64,000 nucleotides of DNA, from contig JAADDZ010000007.1 in NCBI GenBank assembly GCA_013153635.1, forward strand, positions 1 to 64,000. The letters are read 5' to 3'. Under the pieces are notes generated by a model. That model was not told where the DNA came from. It saw nothing but the letters and a program-made list of their open reading frames with translations, and did not search any database. Both the position numbers and the translations under genes were made by a program. The stretch comes from Aquificota bacterium (GTDB lineage Bacteria > Aquificota > Aquificia > Aquificales > Hydrogenothermaceae). Positions 27,381-35,103 of this stretch are shown here, piece after piece. The first letter of the stretch is position 1; every line of letters starts with the position of its first letter.

Positions 27381-28301
27381 TTAGTTCAGGATTTTAAATC
27401 TTATCTGGTGTTTTATCTTTGTGTAAGGTTTTCCATCTATCTGTGCATATGGATATATAAAGTAGTTTAAAGGTGCAGAGGTTTGAGGAGGGTTAAGTAT
27501 AATATCTCTCCCTATAGAAAAGGCTACCCTGTAAGGGTCTAAATTACCAAAATAAAAATCTTTCTTTTTAGGGTTCTTGTCTGCTTCTGAAATATCTACG
27601 TATATCCATCTATCTTGATTCCAAAAACCAGCCCAGCAGTGATAACCTTTTAATATTCCTTCTTTTTTATCTATAGGTAAGGCAAAACCTATAACAAATA
27701 TAGCTGGAATACCTAAGTTCCTAGCTAATGTTATAAAATAGGTGTGAAAATCTGTACAGTTTCCTTTACATACCTCTTTTGCATAGAAAAAATCTCCTCT
27801 TCCCCAGCCGGGTACAGATTTATCATAGTCCAGTGTTTGCAAGGTATGATAATAAAGAGCTTTTGCTTTCTCTAAGGTGGTCTTTTTACCGTATATTACC
27901 TCTTGTGCAAGCTCTTTTATCTTGGGAGAGATTGGGATATATCTGGTTTCATTTAACGCTTTTTTAAGTAAGTACTGTCTTTGGTCTTTTATCTCTTGGG
28001 AGACTTCATACCTTCTTATCTTTAACTTTACTGAAATTTCTGCTTTGGTGGGATTCTTCACTGAAAGATACAGCATACGATTTTTGTATATAGGCTCTAT
28101 ATTTATAGAGTAGGGCAGTGGAGATTTTATATCTTCCATTAAGATTTTTTGAAAAGGGGTATTTTTAGGAAGGGGTACCCATATAGAAAGTACCCCTTTT
28201 TCCTGTGGAATTTCTACTTTGTACTCAAGTTCAAATTCTCTAAAAGATTCACTGTAAACAGTAGTTATTAAACTCAAAAAGATTATGAGTATTTTACTCA
28301 T
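27381..28301 (-). CDS. Exported transglutaminase-like protein
   Basis: Secreted protein with a papain-like transglutaminase core. The start is placed at the ATG at 28301 (MSKILIIFLSLITTVYS), which gives a clean signal peptide and an 8-base overlap with the upstream gene; a longer frame begins at 28325. The likely triad is Cys in CKGNCTDFHTYF, His in KGYHCWAGFW and Asp in WIYVDISEAD. The N-terminal part (WVPLPKNTPFQKI) is the beta-rich domain common in this family. Bacterial members are often proteases or amidases, or bind peptides. The substrate is unknown. The translational overlap with a Glu-His-Pro lipoprotein suggests that they work together in the periplasm. Confidence 0.83.
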   Translation of the reverse strand: MSKILIIFLSLITTVYSESFREFELEYKVEIPQEKGVLSIWVPLPKNTPFQKILMEDIKSPLPYSINIEPIYKNRMLYLSVKNPTKAEISVKLKIRRYEVSQEIKDQRQYLLKKALNETRYIPISPKIKELAQEVIYGKKTTLEKAKALYYHTLQTLDYDKSVPGWGRGDFFYAKEVCKGNCTDFHTYFITLARNLGIPAIFVIGFALPIDKKEGILKGYHCWAGFWNQDRWIYVDISEADKNPKKKDFYFGNLDPYRVAFSIGRDIILNPPQTSAPLNYFIYPYAQIDGKPYTKIKHQIRFKILN

Positions 28302-28773
28302 ATTTTCTTTGCCAGACTTCTCCAACTTTTACCCATACATAAAGGGGATTTCCATTTATTTTATGTACAGTTAAATCATAAACTTCTAAATTATCTGGTG
28401 TTTCTCCCTTCATAAAGAAATCCAAATCATACCTTGTACCGTCTTCTGCTATAAAGTCAGCACAGACAAAGTACGTATTGTTACCTATCGGAGATAACCT
28501 CTCTTTGTGTATTCTATCTAACTTCAGTTTTAACACTTTTTGGGTATTTGGGTCTTTGTATAGGAAATAACCATCTACATATTGACTTTTTATGTATTTT
28601 TCTGCGGCTAGAGCTATATCTTGGGTAGTTATCCTACTTTCTTTTTTCTCTTCTGGGTGTTCTGATGGGTGTTCTTGTTTTTCTGGGTGTTCTGACGGGT
28701 GTTCTGCTTGTTTTTGGCAACCATAGAAAAGTACCCCCATAGATAAAAAAGCCACTATAACATTTTTCTTCAT
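28294..28773 (-). CDS. Lipoprotein with Glu-His-Pro repeat
   Basis: A 159-residue protein with signal peptide and lipobox VLFYGC. After the Cys comes EHPSEHPEKQEHPSEHPEE, two copies of a ten-residue unit, giving four His in a very acidic stretch that may bind metal. The remaining 110 residues form a compact domain (ALAAEKYIKSQYVDGYFLY ... YDLDFFMKGETPDNLEVYDL ... YVWVKVGEVWQRKYE) that I do not recognise. It is translated just before the transglutaminase gene and overlaps it by 8 bases. A 50-base gap separates it from the pilin operon upstream. Confidence 0.75.
   Translation of the reverse strand: MKKNVIVAFLSMGVLFYGCQKQAEHPSEHPEKQEHPSEHPEEKKESRITTQDIALAAEKYIKSQYVDGYFLYKDPNTQKVLKLKLDRIHKERLSPIGNNTYFVCADFIAEDGTRYDLDFFMKGETPDNLEVYDLTVHKINGNPLYVWVKVGEVWQRKYE
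28651..28710. repeat. Tandem 30-base repeat inside the lipoprotein gene
   Basis: Units 28651-28680 and 28681-28710 are nearly identical: the first 24 to 25 bases differ at one site. They encode the duplicated EHPSEHPE segment. The near-identity suggests a recent duplication or slippage, so copy number may vary among strains. Confidence 0.8.
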
Positions 28774-28823
28774 TGAACCCTCCTTAGTTGATTTGATTAT
28801 TTATTTTAAATATACATACTAGA

Positions 28824-29267
28824 TTACTGTATTTCTACTACAAAGGTAATCTCTGCTTTTGTTTTATCCATATTCGTTGGAATAGAGATAACTTTTACAG
28901 AAAAAATCTCTGATGTAGCTGTAGCTTTGTAGCTAAGTAATTTCGCAGTGATTGTATAATCACCTAGATTTGAAAAGTCCTTTCCATCTATGTTCAGATT
29001 TATATCTGCAGGATACATTAAACCTGTATCTGTACATAAAACGACAGTTGTCCCATTTTTGCATTCTAAAGTTCCTTCTTTTATCTTGTTCAATATCACA
29101 AAAGATACTCCTTTTGCGGCTTCCAAAGCTGATGTATATATCTTTTTTTGCTTTGAGATAGTAGTTCCTCTTGTTAAAACGAAGAAAAAAGCGGCTACAA
29201 TTGTTATAGCTAATACACTAAGTAAGAGAGTTGTTAATAAAGCTATACCTTTGTTGTTATCTTTCAT
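28824..29267 (-). CDS. PilX-like minor pilin component
   Basis: Short protein with the PilX/PulK-type N-terminus GIALLTTLLLSVLAITIVAA, a single hydrophobic helix after a few charged residues. The start is taken as ATG at 29267, because the GTG two codons upstream overlaps the GAGG ribosome binding site. The rest is a small soluble domain with one Cys pair (ECKNGTTVVLC). It is the last gene of the minor-pilin operon, after pilW, pilV, fimT and pilY1. Such proteins prime type IV pilus assembly at the inner membrane and end at the pilus tip. Confidence 0.78.
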   Translation of the reverse strand: MKDNNKGIALLTTLLLSVLAITIVAAFFFVLTRGTTISKQKKIYTSALEAAKGVSFVILNKIKEGTLECKNGTTVVLCTDTGLMYPADINLNIDGKDFSNLGDYTITAKLLSYKATATSEIFSVKVISIPTNMDKTKAEITFVVEIQ

Positions 29268-29276
29268 AGACACACC

Positions 29277-30302
29277 TCATTTAGAAAGGTTCATTGGATT
29301 TACTGATATTTTAAATATCTTCCATCTATAGTACTGATAGTCAGTTCCAATAACAGATGGAAGGTCAAATTCCACCACTGTCCCTGTAGGTTCTTCTAAT
29401 GTTAGTTTTGTTTTTGGGAAGTTATATTTCGGGTCTTTTTTTCCTACCTGCATCAGTATGTATACATGTACCCTTTTTAAAGCTCTCATTATTTCACTAG
29501 CATCTACTACTCCATTGTTATTTATGTCTAAAAGGTTGTACTCTTGATACTCCATATCTGATATTCCGTCATTGTCAATATCTATGTCTACTAATATTTT
29601 AAAGTCTCCTACACATGAGATTACTGGGTATCCACCAGAACCAGATGTACCATCTATCCCCCTTATTAGATTTCTTGTATTTGGGTGACATGTATCATCA
29701 CTGCTAGTTAGTGCGATTTTGTACACAATACGATGGCAGTATATCTGGTTTTTGCAGTTGTCCATATTTGTTGTGTCCTGATATGGATAGGCTAGATATA
29801 CACGGTTGTTTGGACAGATACCGAATGTTCCTATATCTTCAAAATTTCCTGTAGAAGCATCTATAAATATGAGCTTGTTGTTCGTCTTATCAAATCGCTC
29901 ATCTATAAGCAAGGGTGGTGATGTAGGCCAATTGCCTGTGGAACAGTCTACAAATACCCAACCTAATTCGGTAGTATCTGCGTTATTTATCATAGACCTT
30001 ATAACAAGAACATTTCTAGGGAAATTCAAATCATCATCACAATTCGGAGGCAAAGGAAATGCATTTCCCCATCTCAAAGAAGGACATTCTTCTATACTTG
30101 AGATACCAAATCCTGCATGCTCTATATCGAGTCTTAGAAGCTCTAAACCTATGTTCTTTTCAAGTTCTGATTCTTGGTAGTATATCTCTGTTCTAGATTT
30201 TTTGAACAGGTTAGCGTATGTGTAGTATATGGCACCCATTATAATCGCCATAATAACCGTAGTTATTAAAAATTCTAAAATTGTGAAACCTTTGTTCTTC
30301 AT
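29277..30302 (-). CDS. PilW-like minor pilin with Ca-binding loops
   Basis: Class III pilin-like signal NKGFTILEFLITTVIMAI; prepilin peptidase would cut after the first Gly. The SELEKNIGLELLRLDIEHAG segment is typical of PilW. The soluble domain is Cys-rich. It contains two loops resembling EF-hand or dockerin sites: IDNDGISDMEYQE and INNNGVVDASEIM (Asp/Asn at positions 1, 3 and 5, acidic at 12). At 341 residues it is long for a minor pilin. It lies 10 bases after pilV. Calcium binding is inferred from the loops only. Confidence 0.8.
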   Translation of the reverse strand: MKNKGFTILEFLITTVIMAIIMGAIYYTYANLFKKSRTEIYYQESELEKNIGLELLRLDIEHAGFGISSIEECPSLRWGNAFPLPPNCDDDLNFPRNVLVIRSMINNADTTELGWVFVDCSTGNWPTSPPLLIDERFDKTNNKLIFIDASTGNFEDIGTFGICPNNRVYLAYPYQDTTNMDNCKNQIYCHRIVYKIALTSSDDTCHPNTRNLIRGIDGTSGSGGYPVISCVGDFKILVDIDIDNDGISDMEYQEYNLLDINNNGVVDASEIMRALKRVHVYILMQVGKKDPKYNFPKTKLTLEEPTGTVVEFDLPSVIGTDYQYYRWKIFKISVNPMNLSK

Positions 30303-30312
30303 TCTCTATCCT

Positions 30313-30720
30313 TTAGTAAGGGGTTATTAAAGTCTGGGCTTTGTATTTGTATTCTTTCCCTTTATGCTCCCAGCAAGCAGTAATTTCTACTTTTTTTACG
30401 CTTGCAGGTACTTCCTCTGTTATAACTTTTCCTATCTTAAATTCTACATAGTTACTTCTAACTTGTCTTTTAACTTTTTCTGTAGTGGTTGTACAATCTA
30501 TAGCTATAGGAAGTATGCTGTCAAAATCTCTGTTTCTATATTTTTCTAATTCTTGTTCTACTACTTTGACTGCTTCGTTTCTAATTTCATTTCTTGCAGA
30601 ATACTCATAAGCTTTCAAGAAAGCCCCTAGTAAACCAAGAAGAAGAAATGAAAATAAAAAAAGTGCTATTAACACTTCTAGTATTGTAAAACCTTTATCT
30701 TGTTTCACACACAGTACCAT
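30313..30720 (-). CDS. PilV-like minor pilin
   Basis: A 135-residue prepilin with KGFTILEVLIALFLFSFLLL, the N-terminal methylation motif with Glu at position 5. The AFLKAYEYSARNEIRNEA stretch resembles PilV/GspI. A good AGGAGTG lies six bases before the ATG at 30720, so that start is kept even though it overlaps the fimT coding end by 26 bases. An in-frame GTG four codons later is an alternative. It is co-transcribed with fimT and pilW, and the product is expected in the pilus initiation complex. Confidence 0.78.
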   Translation of the reverse strand: MVLCVKQDKGFTILEVLIALFLFSFLLLGLLGAFLKAYEYSARNEIRNEAVKVVEQELEKYRNRDFDSILPIAIDCTTTTEKVKRQVRSNYVEFKIGKVITEEVPASVKKVEITACWEHKGKEYKYKAQTLITPY

Positions 30721-31156
30721 TTATCACTCCTATTTTTGCTCTAAAGGTTGATAGTTTTATACACCCAAAAGCTCCTGTTATAGTATTTAATGGAAATATA
30801 GTGGTATTTGTCAATGTACCTCTACTTGAAATACTTATAGTGTATGAACCCATGTCGTAATTAAAAGTAATACACTGGATATTGCCTGTGTACAGGCTGT
30901 TGCAGTATGCATCTGTTGATTTACAAGATAGACACGCTTCATTACCGTTGATGGTTAATACTAGGTTTATCTTTTCGGTAAACGCTTTATTTCTTGCCAT
31001 GTTTATAAAAGAAGCTAGATTTCTTACATCTTTTTCTAAATAGTACTTAGCTCTCCATGTAGAAAATGTAGGTATGGCTATAGCAAAAATTATCGCTAAT
31101 ATTGCCAAAACTAAAACGATTTCTATCAAAGTAAAACCTTTTACTTTTCTAACCAT
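30695..31156 (-). CDS. FimT/GspH-like minor pilin
   Basis: A 153-residue prepilin: KGFTLIEIVLVLAILAIIFA, cleavage after Gly, Glu at mature position 5. The helix continues into IPTFSTWRAKYYLEKDVRNL and FINMARNKAFTEKIN, which is typical of FimT/GspH. Five Cys occur in the soluble part (CLSCKS, YCNSL, IQC, FGC) plus one near the end (TVCETR), so disulfides are likely. It overlaps pilY1 upstream by 16 bases and pilV downstream by 26 bases. Some FimT proteins bind DNA during uptake, which cannot be judged here. Confidence 0.8.
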   Translation of the reverse strand: MVRKVKGFTLIEIVLVLAILAIIFAIAIPTFSTWRAKYYLEKDVRNLASFINMARNKAFTEKINLVLTINGNEACLSCKSTDAYCNSLYTGNIQCITFNYDMGSYTISISSRGTLTNTTIFPLNTITGAFGCIKLSTFRAKIGVINGTVCETR

Positions 31157-34100
31157 AGTAAAATCCTCATATTTCCTACTTGAGATGGGGTGACTAATTT
31201 ACCCCCCGCCTCCCCGGGTATTCCGTATCCTATTTGTGTAGCTCTCCCCCCTTCCTGTGTAAAGTTCTCTTTAGCGTATTCCTCTATGTTTCCTCCAGAT
31301 AATTGTACTAGATATTTAAATGGCTTTAGCTGTATAGAAGCTCCTGAACATGTATTAACAGTTATACTTCCTCCAGTCGCACAGTTAAAAGCCCAAGACC
31401 TATTTTTACCTCCAAATCCACAAACATCTGCGGTAGGTATAGCTGTAGTAAAGAATACCGCTCCAAATGTACTTACAGTTAGGTCCGAAATATTTTTCTC
31501 TTTTAGAAATACCCCAACACTGTCGTCTAAGTCAAATCTCCACGCTCCTTGTAAGCTTGTTCCTACTTTATCACAGGATAAAGGAGATGAGTTAACAGAA
31601 GTGGCAGAGCTTATACTTGTAACTTCACAGTTATTATTAGCATCACAAATGAAAGGTATACCAAAAAGTGAGTTTATAGAAGATTCATCATCTCGTTTAT
31701 AAAAATATTTTCCTGTTCCTACATACACATAATTTTTTCCAAAACATGACATTGATTCTACTTTTGCTGTAACTGGATTATTTACTAAACTGAAGAATGA
31801 CGTGTCAAAGTCCCAATTAGCTGGATTTATATCCCCAGTCCATATTTTTACTACTCCTCCGCTTACTGTGGAATCTGTTTTGGTATATCCTAAGAATACA
31901 TAATCGGTCTGTCCATCTATATCTACATCTAACCCATCTGTAAATAATCTACCTCCAAAGGAGTTGTTTAAAGATGAGAAAGTGTACTGTCTTACCAAAG
32001 TCCCTGTTAACAAATCAAGTACAAACACAGATAAAGGTTTTGACGATAGACCTTCGTAACTAGTGGGACCAGATGCGAACATAACAAAATGTTTCCATAG
32101 AGTCCCTTCTTTTCTTTTTATGTAAGCAGGTCCAGAGTAGCTAAAACCTAAATCTTTACTGCTAAACTCCCATAGAAAAACTGGGTTATAAGGGTCTGTT
32201 ATATCGAGGGCAAAATATGAAGACAAACCTACACAAGTAGGGCTTGTAGGGTCAGAGCAGGTATCTATAGGAGGTTTGATACAGTCAGCCTCTCCTGATG
32301 AACAACCACAACCTCCACCTAATCTAAATCCTCCTATAATGACCTTTTTATCTGTCTCTCCATTTCCGTCAGTGTCTAAATCGATTGTATAAGGAGTTAA
32401 ATCTATCATATATAGATGACAGTAATCTGGGTCTGCAAGGTACCTCAAGTAGGGCATAACATTTTTAGGTATAAACGCCCATATCTCTTTTCCTAGGTTT
32501 TCTCCAGTACCACATACACCGTTTGCTTTGTCGCATAGTACAGCTACCGTTGTTCCTGTTTGTTTTTCGATGTATCCAGATAGGAAGGCATGAAGCATTC
32601 CATCATTTGCACCGATGAAGGTCACTGAAAAATCACCGTAATTAACAACTATCGGAGTAGAATAAACTATATCGGCTAATTTCCATACATTACCATCTGC
32701 CAATGTTCTACTTCTACAACCAGCAATATCTTCTCCTCTAATGTAAGAAATAAGCTTGTCATAATCAGGATTTCCATCGATGTCTAGTAGACAACTTGGG
32801 AATTGAGTAGAGCTATTACCTAACAAGGAGTCAAACTCTAATTTGTTCCCTATGTCAAAAGATTTCATAGCTCCGGTTTCTGATATGCCATAGATATTCC
32901 TATCTACGGCTCTAGTTTTTGCTAATTCTTCTCCAGCGTCCCATAGATAGTTAACTTCATCGAGAGAATTATAAGTAGTAGCTACGGTTGTAGGATTTCC
33001 ATCAATATCACTCTCATATGCATCAATGTATAGTTTTCCATCTAAATCTATATTAAAGTCTAGAATATAATCACCAGTAATATCTAAACTCCAGTTATTG
33101 TTAGTATCTTCTCTGATGTTCTGTGCTTTTTGTGTATTTAGAAACCAGTACTGATATAGATGTCCTATCCATGTCAAAGATACTGTCCCAAATTTTTTCT
33201 CTGGATAGAAGGTTGCTTGGGATACAGTTGCTCCTTCCTTTCTTCTTTCTGCAAGGACTGAAACAGATGTTCCAGAAGATACCCTTTTTAATATATCTCC
33301 AATGAATTTTAGTAGTGCGTTTTTTATCTCTGTTGCATTTTGGGCTCCAAAGAAAGTATCTGGTTCACCATTACCATCTGCGTCCCAATCTGGATAAGAT
33401 GGTGGTAAAGGCGTACAACCACTTCCTCTACCAAAACCGCAATCGTCCATATAGCAGTCTTTCCATGGGTACTGCGCTCCACTACCGTTCCATAGAGTAC
33501 CATCTGTATCAGTACCATAAGGCCATGTAAATACGGAAGAGTCAAAAGAGCCATAAACAGAGACATTCTTTAGGGACTGTTCTCCTGTCCCTCCTAAAAA
33601 CATACCTAACGCATAAAGTCTGTCGACTTTTATATCAAAACTCAATCCACTTAAACTAGTTTCTGTTCTTAGAGCCTGTGAATGCATCAGGTAAGCAGGT
33701 ACTACTGGGTCTGAAGAGTTAAACTCATATCCATCTTCTATACTACAAGATGCACCTCCATAAACATTTGTGTTCCACTGTCCATCTGAAGCTAATATCA
33801 CATAATTTTTGGCACAAGGAACTTTTTCACAGTTGCTTCTATTGGCATCACATACGTAGATAGGGTCTCTATACAAAGTTGAAGATGTAGATAACTCAAA
33901 ATCATTGTTTATATTATGCTCATCACTTTGTTTAAAGTAATCGTAAGCCTCCCACATAGATGCGGCTGAAGGAGTTCTATCATTTGGAACAGTGTAGTTT
34001 ACAATTCTTTTTAAGAAGGTATAAGGACGAGTAGCATCAGCATCATTATCTACAGAACCATCGTGAAGGTAATCTCCAATATAAATCTTTTCAGGTCTTA

Positions 34101-34764
34101 AGATATAACCTCCACTGAAAAATAACGCTCCAAATCTTGGTTTGACTCTTTGGGATTCTAGTATTTGGAGTATTCCATTTATTCTTTCTTTTGGAACTTC
34201 TACTTTTTCATTCATAGAAGTTTCTAGCACACAGGTACTACCAGTACAGCTTATATCAGGGTCACAATTAGGGTCGCTAACACTAGAACAACCTTGAGGT
34301 CTACCTCCGGTTATCGCCCATCTTAACAAGTCTATACGAGACATCAATAGAAAGTTCAAACAAGAACCTTTATAGTTACCGGGATTATCGTAAACTCCTC
34401 TCCAGCTTTTGGGACATGGGTCTACAGAGGTTGATGTTGTTTCTTGCCAGAGACATGATGAATAGTTAGAACTGTTACAACCTCCTATCAATGTATACAC
34501 TTTATCAGGAACAAAGTATCCTTCTTCGGTTCCTGTATATGTCCAACCACAACCAGACGAGTTTTCACACCAGCCTTCTTTGTTAGAATCTGGGTTGTAC
34601 GCACTCCAATCCATAGAACCACTAACGTCTATCAAAAGTAAGATGTTAGGTTTTATGCTGTCAGTAGATAAAAAAGGAGGTGTGGCACAGTAGTCAACCA
34701 TTTCAGCTTTTACTGTATAGCTAAAAAGAGCGAGAATAAATAAAAATGCAATCCTTTTAATCAT
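31141..34764 (-). CDS. PilY1-like pilus tip protein with VWA domain
   Basis: A 1207-residue exported protein. The signal peptide ends near SYTVKAE. A von Willebrand A domain carries the MIDAS motif LLIDVSGSMDW, followed by a long Cys-rich variable part. The C-terminal half is the PilY1/PilC beta-propeller (VVNYGDFSVTFIGANDGMLH, EIWAFIPKNVMPYL, VIIGGFRLGGG). Acidic loops such as DTDGNGETD, DADGNGEPD and DIDGQTDYVF resemble the Ca site of Pseudomonas PilY1. PilY1 controls pilus extension, adhesion and surface sensing. The start codon shares ATGA with the stop of the upstream small gene. It lies at the head of the minor-pilin operon, the usual place. Confidence 0.9.
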   Translation of the reverse strand: MIKRIAFLFILALFSYTVKAEMVDYCATPPFLSTDSIKPNILLLIDVSGSMDWSAYNPDSNKEGWCENSSGCGWTYTGTEEGYFVPDKVYTLIGGCNSSNYSSCLWQETTSTSVDPCPKSWRGVYDNPGNYKGSCLNFLLMSRIDLLRWAITGGRPQGCSSVSDPNCDPDISCTGSTCVLETSMNEKVEVPKERINGILQILESQRVKPRFGALFFSGGYILRPEKIYIGDYLHDGSVDNDADATRPYTFLKRIVNYTVPNDRTPSAASMWEAYDYFKQSDEHNINNDFELSTSSTLYRDPIYVCDANRSNCEKVPCAKNYVILASDGQWNTNVYGGASCSIEDGYEFNSSDPVVPAYLMHSQALRTETSLSGLSFDIKVDRLYALGMFLGGTGEQSLKNVSVYGSFDSSVFTWPYGTDTDGTLWNGSGAQYPWKDCYMDDCGFGRGSGCTPLPPSYPDWDADGNGEPDTFFGAQNATEIKNALLKFIGDILKRVSSGTSVSVLAERRKEGATVSQATFYPEKKFGTVSLTWIGHLYQYWFLNTQKAQNIREDTNNNWSLDITGDYILDFNIDLDGKLYIDAYESDIDGNPTTVATTYNSLDEVNYLWDAGEELAKTRAVDRNIYGISETGAMKSFDIGNKLEFDSLLGNSSTQFPSCLLDIDGNPDYDKLISYIRGEDIAGCRSRTLADGNVWKLADIVYSTPIVVNYGDFSVTFIGANDGMLHAFLSGYIEKQTGTTVAVLCDKANGVCGTGENLGKEIWAFIPKNVMPYLRYLADPDYCHLYMIDLTPYTIDLDTDGNGETDKKVIIGGFRLGGGCGCSSGEADCIKPPIDTCSDPTSPTCVGLSSYFALDITDPYNPVFLWEFSSKDLGFSYSGPAYIKRKEGTLWKHFVMFASGPTSYEGLSSKPLSVFVLDLLTGTLVRQYTFSSLNNSFGGRLFTDGLDVDIDGQTDYVFLGYTKTDSTVSGGVVKIWTGDINPANWDFDTSFFSLVNNPVTAKVESMSCFGKNYVYVGTGKYFYKRDDESSINSLFGIPFICDANNNCEVTSISSATSVNSSPLSCDKVGTSLQGAWRFDLDDSVGVFLKEKNISDLTVSTFGAVFFTTAIPTADVCGFGGKNRSWAFNCATGGSITVNTCSGASIQLKPFKYLVQLSGGNIEEYAKENFTQEGGRATQIGYGIPGEAGGKLVTPSQVGNMRILLWLEK

Positions 34765-35036
34765 TTGACTTCCTCTATTTCAAGGATTTTTCCATTACAA
34801 CTTCTATCTATTTCGGCTTTAAAAATGATTCTTTTTCCTTTTTCTATTTTGTAAGTTATTGATTTTTTTATCTTGAACTTCCTAAGACCTACACAGCCTT
34901 CATTGAATACGAGAATAGATACATAACCATTAGAAAGATTTTTTACTTTTCCTTCTAACTTTTTTATTACAGCATAACTATAGGTGAAAAAGCCTAGTAT
35001 CACCGTAGCTAAGAAAGAGATAAAAAATTTTCCCAT
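34761..35036 (-). CDS. Small exported protein heading the pilus operon
   Basis: The start is set at the ATG at 35036 (MGKFFISFLATVILGFFTYS), preceded by GGTGG; an in-frame upstream start at 35069 would put lysines before the signal. The mature part is about 70 residues with NLSNGYVSILVFNEGCVGLRK and CNGKILEIEEVK, including one Cys pair, and looks like a small beta domain. It overlaps pilY1 by four bases. I do not recognise the family. A periplasmic helper of PilY1 is possible, purely from position. Confidence 0.65.
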   Translation of the reverse strand: MGKFFISFLATVILGFFTYSYAVIKKLEGKVKNLSNGYVSILVFNEGCVGLRKFKIKKSITYKIEKGKRIIFKAEIDRSCNGKILEIEEVK

Positions 35037-35103
35037 CTTACCACCCTTTTTTTTTATGTTTATATACAAATATTAACCTTTTTGTAAAAAAATCGTGAAA
35101 ATT

